Made by a program: the position numbers and the translations under genes
In this document: positions 1 through 10,282 of the stretch, one piece after another
Layout of the letters: each line of letters opens with the position of its first letter
Numbering within the stretch: position 1 is the stretch's first letter
The notes under the pieces: generated by a model
What the model was told of the DNA's origin: nothing
Seen by the model: the letters and a program-made list of their open reading frames with translations, nothing else
The model's database searches: none
DNA from: Prionace glauca
Taxonomy: Eukaryota > Chordata > Chondrichthyes > Carcharhiniformes > Carcharhinidae
Direction: 5' to 3'
Assembly: GCA_037974335.1 (NCBI GenBank)
Contig: CM075760.1
Coordinates: 64,628,360-64,692,359 of the forward strand
DNA: 64,000 nt

Positions 1-2275
1 CAAAAACTATTCACTTTATTTTTGTTTGCAGCTGTCTCAACCTGTCTTGCATCATAAATGATTTGTACACATATTCACTCAAGTCCCTCGGCGTCTATAT
101 TCACTTTTCATCATTTCCATTTTTTTCTCCACATTCTGTTGAACAAAACTGATCATGTAACTTTTCTCTGCAATAAATTTAAATATGCAAATTACTTGTC
201 CATTCAACCAATTAGTTCTTTTTGCCCTGTCACGATTTACCTGAAATCACCATCCTCTGCTTTCCAACCTTTCCCCCAACGTGTCGATTATCTCCAAGCT
301 GATTCCCCAATTTCCTTCTAATCATTTATATATCCATGACAAACAATAAAGGTTCCAGAACTGATCCCTGAGCCACAACACTCCATTCAGAAACGCACAC
401 TTGCACAGCTACACTCTGTTTTCTATGACTGAGCCAGTTCTCCATCTACCGCCAGCTCACCTCTGATCTCATTTTACTGCAAATTCTGTACCTCTCTGCC
501 ATGAGGGATCTTGTCAGAGGGTTTACTGGTGTCCACGTAGACAATATCCACTGCTCTACCATCATCAATCATCTTCGTCACTTCCTCAAAAAATAAACTT
601 GATCACGTTAGTCAGACACGATCTGGTCTTCAAAAAAGCATGTTGCCTTTCACTAATACATCCATTTATTTCAAAGAGGGATTAAATCCTGTCTCGAAGA
701 ATTTTCTTCAATAATTTCCTGACCACTGATGTAAGACTCACTAGCCTGTGCTTACCTGGATTATTGTTGCCATTCTTCCTAAACAAAAATCGGCTATTCT
801 CCAATCCTCATTCTTCCACTATAGCCAGTGATGATACAAAGATTTCTCTCAAGACCCCAGCAATTTCCTCCTGGCCTCTCGCATTATTCTGTGGTATATC
901 ACATTAGGCCCTGGGGACTTATCTACCTTAATGTATCTCAAGAACCCCAATATCTCCTCCTTTTTGATCTCAACATGACTCAAACTACTTGTGCATCCTT
1001 TCCCAGACTCATCATGCACTAAGTACTTCTCTTTAGTGAATACTGACTTGAAGTATTCAATACCTCGTCATTTCCCTGGATCCGCGCATAGAATCCCTCA
1101 CCTGTCCTCGGGTGTGCCAACCCCTTCCCTGGCTAAACATTTGCTCTTTATATATGTGTAAAACGCCTTCGGATTTTCTTCCATCCTGCGGCAAATTAAT
1201 TCTCGTGACCCCTTTTCGCCCTCTTTAGTCTTTGCTTAAGTTTCGTTTTACTTTCCTTGTATTTCATAATTTCATAATTGTTTTGTGTCTTCCTAGGACA
1301 GAAAAAAACTTTTTTTCCCACTTTGACGAGGCTCATAATTTCTCTCATTTTACAATGTTCCCGAAATTTGGATACCTACCCTTCATTCTCATTGGAATGT
1401 GCCAGTCCGGAATTCCTATCAACTTGAACTTGAAAGCCTCCCATGCGCCAGATGTTGATTTATCCTCAAATATTTGCCCCAATCTACATTCTTCCGTTTC
1501 TGCCCAATATTGTTATAATTAGTCATCCCCTAGTTTAATGTCTTCACTTGAGTATTACACTTACCTTTCTCTGTCCGTACCTTAACACTTACTGAGTTGT
1601 GCTCTCTGTTCCCCAACTGCTCCCCCACTGAAATGTCGACCACCTGTCCAGGCTGATTCCCTATTCCCAGGTCCAGTTCAGCCGCTTCCCTAGTTGGACT
1701 TTCTATATAATTGTTTGGGAAGCCCTCCTGGATGCTCCTTACAAACTCTGCCCCATCCACACACTCAGCACAAAATGAGTCCCTGTCAATTTTGAGGAAG
1801 TTAACTCTCCCACCACAACAACCCTGTTACTTTTGCATCTTGCCAAATTCTCATTCATATCTCTTTCTCAATCTCCCGCTAGTTGTTGGGAGGCCAATAA
1901 AAAATGCTGAATCTTGTGAGTACACTCTTCCTATTCCTGCACTCTACCCATACTGCCTCGCTGTATAAGCCATGTGAAGTACATTGGGTGCAGTCCTCCT
2001 GCAGTACTGCTGCAATATTCTCCTTACCAGTCTTGAAAATGTCCCTCCCCTGTAACATCATTTTCTATCCTGCTTGAATCATCGGCATTCTTGTACGTTA
2101 AGCTGTCATTCCTCTCCTTTCCTTAACCAAGTCTCTGTAATAGCAGCAGCATCACAGTTCCAAGAACGAATCCAAGCTCCAAGTCCATCAGCCTTACCTG
2201 TTACACTTTTTGTATTGAAACAAATGCACTTCAGCCTGCCGGACCCGCTTTAATTAGGAGACACACTATTTCTGT
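1..2275 (-). mobile_element. Decayed CR1-type LINE, ORF2 endonuclease to RT
   Basis: Read on the minus strand, about 2260-2080 gives an endonuclease-like stretch that ends in ITETWL, a typical start of the LINE apurinic-type endonuclease. Near 320-370 the minus strand gives VLEPLLFV, a decayed form of the RT motif VLGPLLFV. The order endonuclease then RT, running right to left, fits one CR1/L2-like ORF2 in minus orientation. The reading frame is broken many times and no long ORF survives. The left end runs off the window. Conserved motifs support the family, but the internal borders are approximate. Confidence 0.7.
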
Positions 2276-2394
2276 TCTTTCTCTGAGTTTTACTGGCCCT
2301 TCTCTAGTTCCACTTCAGCTAATTCACCTTTGCTTTATTCCCCTCTCCCTGGTAGATTTCCTTCCCTAAAGGACATCAGTGAAAGAAATTGGTC

Positions 2395-2560
2395 CTTTCG
2401 ACAATCAAATATGGTTTTATGGTCATCAGTAGATTTTTATTTCCAGACAATTTTTATTTGATTCAAATTCCATCAGCTGCAGTGAGCGGATTCGTACCTA
2501 GAACATTAACAACATGAGGAATCCGTCCTGAAGTTATGACATCAGTAGGAGCTTCTCAGA
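2395..2560 (-). mobile_element. tRNA-derived SINE fragment (type B)
   Basis: This block has the layout of the SINE seen at 3890-4070 and 11930-12230: a tRNA-like head with internal promoter remnants and a body with the phrase about an ATGGT...CAT 'accataaaac' core on the opposite strand. It is old and truncated. Family membership rests on similarity between copies inside the window. Confidence 0.5.
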
Positions 2561-3571
2561 AAATTTCCTCAGTTTCCCTTCCAAGAACTTACTCACGAAT
2601 CAGCTGCTTCTGTTGGTTCCAAGTCACTTTCTGAACTATAATACCTGATAGACACCTACCCAACTGGACATGGCAGTATGGACGGGGTAGTAAGGGACAC
2701 AAGACACAGCAACACCTCTCCACCCACTTCCCTAAACTCCCACACTTTCCCCAACTCTCAGCGTTTCACTCTCTGCAACTTACAGTCTGTGGAGATCCCT
2801 CAATAGGCAGATTTCACAGGCCTCATTCCGAAGTTCATACTTGGTCATGCCCAACTCATTAATCCATTTTAAGTTATGACACCCCTCCCCCTCTCGGTCT
2901 GAGTAACCGCCGAGGGCTGACCGGCTTGGAAGCCTTTCTTTGAAATTTCACTGCTGGGTCTGGTTCCTCCTGCTCAGCCTCGGAGGTGAGTGGGTTTCAG
3001 CAGACCGGAGCTCGCCTCTTCCACCATGAGCGTTGTGGCCCAAGTTCCCTTTATTGGGAGACAATGTGGCCGACAGGCTAAACCCGCCCTGTCCATTTCA
3101 GACTCCCAGTTTCTCACTGGTGGAGATGGAGAGCAGGAGCCCGAGTATCTGGAATTCTTTCCAAAGTTCCGGGTGTGCCGGGAATTGATTTTCCCTGCAT
3201 GTCTTGGGGTTTCACGGTTTGTAGATGTTTGAAACATTCCCATAGGATGGTATCTCCCAAGCGGACTTGATAGGAATCTGGCCCTGTTCCTGACCTGAAT
3301 GTGCCTCATAACCAGCGTATCCATTGCCAAGATTCTTAACTAACAGCCTAACAACTGCCTTTAACAGCCTGTCCCAGTTGATGGAAACGGCTCTGGGTGT
3401 CAGCTCCCACCCTCGGAAAATTAGACTTTGGGAAGAGTGATCATGAGGAACTCTGCTTGGGCTATTCCATTTGTTGAAGAGGGGAGGGGAGTGGTGATTG
3501 GGGGGATGTTGGCCTGTAATTGAAGAGCAATCTGGATAGGTTGGTGTCAAAGGAGGCAGTGGGATAGTTTT
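2561..3571. other. Unassigned sequence with one short ORF
   Basis: No recognised gene. On the plus strand an ATG at 3026 in a good Kozak context (ccaccATGA) opens about 68 codons to 3232. The first residues, MSVVAQVPFIGRQCGRQ, loosely recall the SVVxQxGQCGNQ start of tubulins, but the rest does not. The local sequence is slightly GC-rich. I cannot support a gene call, so it is recorded only as a candidate first exon. Confidence 0.3.
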
Positions 3572-3648
3572 TTGAACCTCTTTTTACTGTTTGGGCCGCA
3601 CTTTCTGCCAGACCTTTGGATGATGGGGAATATGGGCACTGTCCTAAC
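3572..3648 (-). mobile_element. Gypsy-type LTR retrotransposon fossil, tiny fragment
   Basis: The minus strand matches the sequence at 13403-13480, which belongs to the integrase part of a gypsy-type (Metaviridae) element. It is a short, broken relic next to the left arm of the inverted duplication. Confidence 0.5.
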
Positions 3649-3659
3649 GTGTCAAATTC

Positions 3660-3875
3660 TGTTCAATTTGTTGCAATGCAGAGTTTCACTAGCTTTCGAG
3701 GTTACCCTCTTCGTCAGGTGAATGGAGAGTTCTGGTGACGAACATTCGCCTGACGAAGAGGGTAACCTCGAAAGCTAGTGAATTTACTATCACATAAATC
3801 GATTGGACTTAAACCTGGTGTTGTCAGACTTTTTACTGTGTCTACCCCAGTCCAGCGCCAGCATATCCACATCAT
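3660..3875 (+). mobile_element. Penelope-like element terminal segment
   Basis: The segment carries the terminal sequence shared by all Penelope-like copies here: the CCTGACGAAGAG and CGAAAGCTAGTG block, then ACCTGGTGTTGTCAGACTTT, then a CAGTCCAG...CATCATG end. The same end closes the copies at 17730 and 28135. No coding part is left. The first half is an inverted copy of the second, which makes a hairpin (separate entry). Confidence 0.7.
3685..3782. repeat. Near-perfect 40-bp inverted repeat (hairpin)
   Basis: Bases 3685-3724 are the reverse complement of 3743-3782 with one mismatch and an 18-base loop. Both arms are Penelope-like terminal sequence. Inverted terminal units are a known feature of this family. 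Confidence 0.9.
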
Positions 3876-3889
3876 GACATTAATAAACC

Positions 3890-4070
3890 AGATGGGTCTT
3901 TCTGAAAATGGACAATGTTTTTATGGTCACTAATGAATTCTAAACTCCAGATATATTTACTTAAGTTCCACCATCTGCGGTGACGTGATCGGAATCCATG
4001 TGCCCAGAACATTAGCTGAGTTGTTGCATTAATACTCAAGTGATAAAACCTACAGTCCATCACATCCACA
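3890..4070 (-). mobile_element. tRNA-derived SINE (type B)
   Basis: The head reads tRNA-like on the minus strand and is followed by the GACCATAAAAACATTG body. An inverted copy lies at 11930-12230 in the other arm, so it was present before the duplication. Confidence 0.6.
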
Positions 4071-4224
4071 CCTGAGTGTACACATCCTGAATTCCGGTAA
4101 CCCAGACACACCATACTATGCATGTCTGCCGGACTCCCGGATTGCACAGCATTAACTGCCTCAATCAGGGAGCTCATATTCCAAAGCTCCACCTGATGGT
4201 TACCGTTGAAGTCCTTAGATATAT

Positions 4225-4960
4225 CTCTCTACCTTTTTCTATGTTTCTTGTGGCTCTCTCTCTATCATTCTTTCTCTATGTCTCTCTGTGCCTCTGTCTC
4301 TCTCGATGTTTCACTCTGTCTTTTGCTGTCTCTCCGCTTCTCCCCCACTCTCCCTCTGTCTCTCCTGCCACTCCCGCTCAGTGTCACTCTCCTACTCCCA
4401 CTCCCTGTCCCTCTTTAATTTATTTGTCTCTCTGCCCCACCCCCCACCCACCTCACTCTGACTTTTGCTCTTGCTTTGTCCATTGTGCTTTTTCAGTCCC
4501 ACTCTTTCCCATTCACTCCTACTCTGTGTCTCGATATCTCTGTTTCTATCTGTCTCTGGCTATTTCCTTCTGCATCACTTTTTGCCTCCCGTTCCCCCAC
4601 CCCCTTGTCTCCCTCTCCCTCTCGTATTACAAACTCCAATCTGTCTTCCTCTATCTCCCTTTCTCATTCCCTGTATATCTCTCTCGCCATTTTCTTCATT
4701 ATTTCTGTCTTTCTCATTCCCTGTTTATCTCTCTCGCCATTTTCCTCACTATTTCTGTCTTTCACATTCTGTGAGACTCTGTCTTTGTCTCTCTTCTATC
4801 TCATTGTTTCCTGTACCTGTTAGAAACTCTTTGAAATTCTTTGCTCTCCAAGTCTTCGTGCCTTTCCCTCTCTTTGCCACTCTCTGTCTAATAATCTCAC
4901 TGTTGCTAACATTGTCCTCTCTATCTATCTGTCAGTCTTTCTATCTCTGTGAGGCTGTTT
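4225..4960. repeat. Pyrimidine-rich (CT) low-complexity tract
   Basis: The plus strand is dominated by CTCTCTGTCTCTC-like runs with imperfect internal repeats, such as TATCTCTCTCGCCATTTTC, which occurs twice at 4674-4744. It lies just downstream of the GPCR stop codon. Its inverted counterpart is the purine-rich tract 11380-11770. Overlapping ORFs in it are artefacts of composition. Confidence 0.9.
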
Positions 4961-5012
4961 GGTGATTTACAGTTTGAATGCCCAATAGGAAGATTCAGAG
5001 GTCTTGTTGTTG

Positions 5013-5920
5013 TCATTTCCTCTCAGGCTGTATTGAGTGGAAAATTGCAGTAAGGGGATATTTCAGTACATTTTTTAGCTGCTGCCTGAACTGAGTTTGT
5101 GTCACAGCGTAAATAGCAGTATTTGTACAGCAACTTGTGAGTTGCAGCATGAAGCCCAATTCCATAACATAAAATTCTAATATAATTTTAAACCCCAAAT
5201 CATACATGCGATTCCATGCTGAATAAATCATGAATATTGACCATAAGATAATGAAATTGGCTGAGATAACAAATAGGAAAATGATGGATTTCCTTCGACT
5301 CTCCAACTCTGGGTCTTTTGGATTCTCACCGCTGTGGTGAGCCCGGAGTCTCCTGCGGGCTCTGCTGCTCACTAAAATGTGTCTGACGGTGAGAGTATTC
5401 AGCAGCAGAATCAGGACGAATGGGGCACACGGGTTTAGAATGTAATGGAGGAACTCGATTGTTCCCCAGACCAGAGAGTGCATAAAACCATCTGTGAAGT
5501 CACAAAACCAGGGGAGGTTCCGCAGCCCATATGTATTTAATAACATAAAATACCAGACAATGTTCTTTAAACAGCTCAGCACTGTCACTGTTCCCAGAAC
5601 CACAGCCGCTGATTTCTCAGTGCAATATTTACTTCTCAGCTTGGGACAGCAAATGGCCACAAATCGATCAAAGGTGAAAGTGACGGTGAACCAGACAGAA
5701 CAGTCAGTGGCTCCATAAAGCAGGACAGCATGGATGTTACACACGGGGAACGAGTGTAGGAAATATAATTTTTCGTGATAAACAATGGGAATGTGTCTCA
5801 ATATCAGGTCGAGGATAATGACCAGCAGATCCCCCACTGACATGGCCACCAGGTAATGAGTGACACATTTGGACAGACCACAGTTTCTGCTCCTCAGTGT
5901 CACAATTGTGATTATGTTCA
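5013..5920 (-). CDS. GPR139-like class A GPCR, exon 2 (gene 1)
   Basis: This is the main coding exon of a rhodopsin-class G-protein coupled receptor, predicted to sit in the plasma membrane with seven helices. It starts after an acceptor (TTCCTGACAG, AG at 5922-5921) in phase 1 and joins the exon at 7907-7994, giving a 331-residue product. Visible marks are the TM2 stretch YLVAMSVGDLL, Cys at about 90, the TM3-end motif DRF (in place of DRY) at 114-116, the paired ECL2 Cys at about 169, an RARRRLR basic third loop, and a TM7 TNTAIYAV motif in the NPxxY position. The pattern matches the receptors that cartilaginous-fish annotations call probable GPR139, which are orphan or amino-acid-sensing in mammals. 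The ligand is unknown. An in-frame ATG at 5978 could give a 321-residue unspliced form. The exon is intact, so the gene may be functional. Confidence 0.85.
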
Positions 5921-6044
5921 CTGTCAGGAAGGAAATACAGAATAAAATTAGATATGATTCAATGGAAGGAATTGCCATTTAGACTTACGATGTTTTTTTT
6001 TAAAAGTACATTATCACAACAATTGGAATACATTTTTTAAGCCA

Positions 6045-6225
6045 GTACGTCTTTCGGAGTGTGAGGGGAAAGTAGAGCATCTGGAGTAAACCTGTACAGA
6101 CACAGAGAGAATGTACAAACTCAACACAGACAATGACCCAAAAATGGAACTGAACCCAGGTTTCTGATGCTGTGAGTCAGCAGTACTAACCACTATGCCA
6201 CCGTACTGCTCCTTGGTAGTGACAC
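6045..6225 (-). mobile_element. tRNA-derived SINE (type A, HE1-like)
   Basis: The minus strand gives the tRNA-like head (GTGGTTAGTACTGCTGACTC, then GGGTTCAGTTCC as B box) and part of the common body. The inverted copy in the right arm is at 10006-10185. Confidence 0.75.
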
Positions 6226-6857
6226 AAAGTTAACATTTGGGAAAGAGCTTTCCAGGGAGTTCTCAACGTTATCCCTCACTCAGCTACAGGTAAATATCCC
6301 CTCTGCCTGTGAAGGATTTGGAGGGTAAGAAGGATGAGGCAGTAAACCCTAACAGAAGATGCGGAGTGGAGTCCTGTAGGTGGTAATCTGTTGTCTCTCA
6401 GACAGCTCACTGACAACTCCCACAACAGAGCTGGTACCAAACAGTGTTGGTTTGACCCTTTCCTCTGGACAATACAACAATTGGCAGAGGGAGATCCTGA
6501 TGCCCTGAAGCACAGAATCTCTATTAGATTTACATCTCCATGAGTCCTCTCATGGCAGGAATGTTGTCAATATATGCACCAGGTAAAAACTCAAACAAAG
6601 GCCAGTAGCAAAGGAAAAGCCAAGCAAGCTGCCTAATGACTCTCATCCTGTGACTCCGACATCCAATATTATGAAATGCATGAAAAGGTTAGTCATGGCA
6701 TGAATCAGTTCCGGCTTCCCAGATTTCCTGGATCCACTACAGTTCACTACATCCACAACCGGTCCAAAATCCCATCTCTCTGACATTACAGTCAACCCTG
6801 TAACGCCGACTCATGTTTATCAACGACAGCTCAGCCATTAACACCATTATTCCTATG

Positions 6858-6884
6858 CATGTGTCTGTGTGTGTGTGTGTGTGT

Positions 6885-6921
<37 letters not shown>

Positions 6922-6942
6922 TGTGTGTGTGTGTGTGTGTGA
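6858..6942. repeat. (TG)n microsatellite
   Basis: About 85 bases of TG dinucleotides interrupted by a few TC steps lie in the intron of GPCR gene 1. Confidence 0.98.
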
Positions 6943-7117
6943 GCACCAGAGTACCTAATGAGTGCTCCTAAGTGTGTGTTATTCCGGAGGCTTACAACAA
7001 TTTTGGCTTCTGAATTTGTGTGAGAGTGGGAGTGTCTAAATCTGATTGCTTCTATCAGTAAATGTTTCTATTAATACATGTATGTTAGTGTTTCTGTGAC
7101 TCCAGGAAAGTTTGTGG

Positions 7118-7360
7118 TGGTGCAGGGGACAGTGTTGTTGCCTCATAGCACTAGGCTCCCTGGTTCAATTTCAGGCTTGGCTACTGAGTGTGCAGAGTCT
7201 ACTCGTTCTCACTGTGTCTGCGTGGGTTTCCTCCAGGTGCTCCGGTTTCCCCCAAAAATCTGAAAGTTGTGATGGTTTGATGCATTGGCCGTGCTAAATA
7301 CTCCCTCAGTGTACCTGAACAGGTGCCGGAGCGTGGAAACTCGGGGATTTTTATAGCAAC
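7118..7360 (+). mobile_element. tRNA-derived SINE (type A, HE1-like)
   Basis: The element has a tRNA-like head with a B-box-like GGTTCAATTTC and the conserved body GCGTGGGTTTCCTCCAGGTG. It ends with the stretch CTTCATTGCAGTGTTAATG. It lies in the intron of GPCR gene 1 in the opposite sense. Confidence 0.8.
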
Positions 7361-7906
7361 TTCATTGCAGTGTTAATGTTTGCATACTTGTGACATTGAT
7401 GAATGAATTTCAATACGAAACATGTTTTCTCTTGAGATCCTGCTGTGCAAACATGATCAATAAAATGCATTCTGCAGCGTGGTGACTGGGTGGGCAATTG
7501 GCAGTGAGCTGGCGTTACATGTAGATGGTAAAAAACCATTCTGCTTTATATTTTTCTCACAAAGGATTAGTGTTAGGTCACATGTCTATGGATAGTCACA
7601 ACACACAGAAGACACCCTAGCCCATAGGCCCTGAGACAATTGTCAGCGGCTGAAAGAATTAAGAACTGGATATAGGGATTCAACAGAAACAACAAGAGCA
7701 GCAAACCCAGTACAGTAAATGACAAGGAAATCAATACAGTTAAACAGCCTTTCTAGAATTAGGAACTGGGGACAGAACTTCACAGCCTCACTTTTCCGAA
7801 AACTGCAAAATCCTACCCGTGTTCAAGAGACCTTCCCATGCTCTGACCCCTGCCTGCTCCGATTTCAGTGGCAGTCGGGCTGTTACAATTCCAGACAGGG
7901 ACTTAC

Positions 7907-7994
7907 CCGGAACTCCAATAATCGCCAACATGGGATAGTAAACGAACTGAATCGCCTTCAGTAGACATTCAATCCGAACACCGAATGGCATCAT
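7907..7994 (-). CDS. GPR139-like GPCR, exon 1 (gene 1)
   Basis: The exon encodes the N-terminus and the first half of TM1: MMPFGVRIECLL followed by YYPMLAIIGVP. It ends at a consensus donor (CCGG|GTAAGT) after the first base of a Val codon and joins exon 2 to give GVPVNIITIV, the usual family junction (gene 3 has GVPANLVTIV). The intron is 1,986 bp. I chose the ATG at 7994 because the family has a short N-terminus. In-frame ATGs at 8045 and as far as 8429 exist. The latter would add an N-terminal tail with several 14-residue repeats encoded by the 42-bp tandem array. Confidence 0.8.
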
Positions 7995-8046
7995 CCAATT
8001 ATCGAAGGTAAACAAATAAATCCAATAGTGTATTCCCTCGGGCATG

Positions 8047-8285
8047 GATGGAAACTTCCAATCCATTGTTCCCAGATTCCGATCAATTGTTGGAACACTC
8101 TGGGTCATTGTTCCCAGATTCCGATCAATTGTTGGAACACTCTGGGTCATTGTTCCCAGATTCCGATCAATTGTTGGAACACTCTGGGTCATTGTTCCCA
8201 GATTCCGATCAATTGTTGGAATACTCTGGGTCATTGTCCCCAGATTCTGATCCACTGTTGGAACATTCTGGGCCATTGCTCCCAG
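8047..8285. repeat. 42-bp tandem repeat
   Basis: Between five and six copies of a 42-bp unit (minus-strand core about CAATGACCCAGAGTGTTCC) lie directly upstream of GPCR gene 1 exon 1. The first four are nearly identical. The unit length is a multiple of three, so the minus-strand frame stays open through it and into the receptor exon, encoding a 14-residue repeat around GTMTQSVPTIDRNL. Confidence 0.95.
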
Positions 8286-8604
8286 ATTCTGATCTCTCCT
8301 CTCCCTCCCTCTGTCTCCACAGCCGCTGATCGCTGTTAGTGTTGGAGTTGTCGCTCCCGCTGACTCAATGGGACAACACATTGAACGGAATCCCTTATTA
8401 TTCGAAGGGGGAAATCCCTCCAGGCACACTAATCAGATCCATGGAGACTCACATCAATTACAGTCACTAAACAAACAGCTTCACCTCACCCTGTTCAATC
8501 CAACACTTTTTACACGCAAAGAAGAGAATTTACAGCCTAGATGGGGTGTTGAGGTTCAGGGAAGTATTGGAAGTTGGAAATAATGGAGAGCAGACATGAG
8601 TTGT

Positions 8605-8745
8605 GGGGGTCTGGAACGCGCTAGCGAGTAGGGTGGTGGAGGCAGGAACGTTGGACTCGTTTAAGATGCAGTTAGATAGGCACATGAGTGAAACGAGAAT
8701 GGAGGGATATGGTAGGGTCGATTAAATAGGGTTAAACCTCGGGAG
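8605..8745 (+). mobile_element. CR1 LINE 3' end fragment
   Basis: The plus strand encodes the last part of CR1 ORF2 (VWNAL-like, then VVEAGTLDSFKMQLDRHMS). It is 5'-truncated. Confidence 0.7.
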
Positions 8746-9344
8746 ACACCGGAAAGGCAGGCTGTAAGATTAATATTTTTGTCTTTATTCCACAGGTGGA
8801 GGTCCACCTCGTGTCCAGGAGGTCATAGTGGGGCAGCAAAAATAATACACTGGGCACTATGAAAGGTAGCGACACACTGAACCCTGATGCTTTAAAAGCA
8901 AACCCTCTGTGTCATTCGAGTGTGAGATTACTATTTCTTCCAGTGTTGTGCGAACAATGGTCACAATGCTGTGGTCTCCCCTACAGGGTGTAGTCATTTG
9001 TAAATATTAGAGAGATTCTGAACTGTCGAGGCATGAGGATCTCTCTCTGCCAACTGCTGGTAGTGTCCAGAGGAAAGGGTGAAACCAGCACTGTTTGGTA
9101 GCAGCTCTGCTGCAGGGCTTGTCAGTAGCTATCTGAAAGGTGACAGATTACTGCCTACAGGACTCCAGTCCGAATTTTCTGTCAGAGTTACCCCCACAGC
9201 TTTCTCACACTCCAAATCCCCCACAAGGTAGAAAGACTATTTACCTAGAGTTGGTGAGGGTCAATTTTGAGGGCCCCTGGAAATCTCTTTCCAAAATGTA
9301 TCCCATTTTGTACCAACCATGGAGCATCATCGTAGCACAGTGGT

Positions 9345-10005
9345 GTTAGTGCGAGTGGGTGAAACGACCATTACGGACTCAGGGTGTAGTTCAATAACGG
9401 CACAGCTTTATTTTATTTTCCATCGACGGAGGTGCAGTCAGGACATACAATCGGACTGTCCCGAAAGCATACTAAACACCCACCGTATCGGGCTACAGTT
9501 ATACCCGATCTTCGGTATAGTATGCGATTCAAATGCTAATACTTTATTTACAGTATTTGACTTCAGCCATCCTGTTTCAATGTTTTCGAGTGCTGGGGCA
9601 ATTGTTTTAAGTGTGTGTTAATCGTTTTTGTCTGATTGTTTATTAATGGTCTAGAATGTCTGAGGCTTGAACCAGAAGGTGTGTCATTGATCTCAAAAGA
9701 ATTTTGAGGGGCCAGGGAGTTTCCTTAGCTATGCTAATTTTAGGTGTCTCCATGGGTTGCTTGAATGTTTTAGAAGTGCTGATTTTGATAGGGTGTTGGA
9801 TGTGTTTTATTAAATTTAGTTCCTGTAGGTACCATCCTGTCCAGCTTCCCTAGTGTGCTCGCCCTCATTTGCATTCTAAAAGCATGCTCTTGCCTGCTAA
9901 TCTGTATCTGTTACTTTGTGATTTTTAGTGGAGAGGCTCTGAGTGTAACTTCACTCTGCTTCCATATCGTGTGCTCAATTTCATAAAATCTGCTTTCCCA
10001 TAACT
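9345..10005. mobile_element. Unclassified insertion with 5-bp target duplication
   Basis: The segment interrupts the SINE that is continuous in the left arm. GTGGT flanks it on both sides (9340-9344 and 10006-10010). It has no convincing ORF. It could be a non-autonomous DNA transposon or a solo LTR fossil. I see no diagnostic ends. Confidence 0.65.
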
Positions 10006-10185
10006 GTGGTTAGCAGTGCTGACTCACAGTATCAGGAACCTGGGTTCAATTCCAGGCTTGGGTCACTGTCTGTATCGAGTTTGGACCTTATACCCGTGTC
10101 TACGTGGGTTTCCTCCAGATGCTCCAGTTTCCCCTCACACTCCAAAAGATATGCTGGATCATAAAAAAAATAACTGATTCAGTGT
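10006..10185 (+). mobile_element. tRNA-derived SINE (type A), interrupted copy
   Basis: The copy resumes at GTGGTTAGCAGTGCTGACTC after the insertion and carries the B box GGTTCAATTCC and the body GTGGGTTTCCTCCAGATG. Its first bases lie left of the insertion, at about 9330-9344. Confidence 0.75.
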
Positions 10186-10282
10186 GTGTGCACATTTAAA
10201 AAAAATGTTCCACCTGCAGTCTAAATGGTAACTTATTCTCCTGAATCATGTCTAATTTTATTCTTTACTTCCTTCCTGACAG

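Larger units (their letters stand above)
3876..6600. repeat. Left arm of a large inverted duplication
   Basis: The arm matches the reverse complement of about 8930-12110. Matching blocks, in order, are the SINE at 3890-4070, the pyrimidine-rich tract 4225-4960, the GPCR coding exon 5013-5920, a SINE at 6045-6225 and about 300 bases up to 6530. The match fades near 6600. The right arm is longer mainly because of a 661-bp insertion. Confidence 0.85.

Noticed and set aside
180-200. ATGCAAAT octamer as an immunoglobulin promoter
   Set aside because: It lies alone in decayed LINE sequence, with no leader or V exon nearby.
4118-4965. Long overlapping Leu/Ser-rich ORFs
   Set aside because: They come from the CT-rich low-complexity tract, all frames are open, and the composition is not protein-like. 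The inverted tract at 11166-11803 does the same.
9345-10005. Missing exon 1 of GPCR gene 2 inside the insertion
   Set aside because: I looked for a YYP...GVP coding stretch followed by GT on the plus strand and found none.
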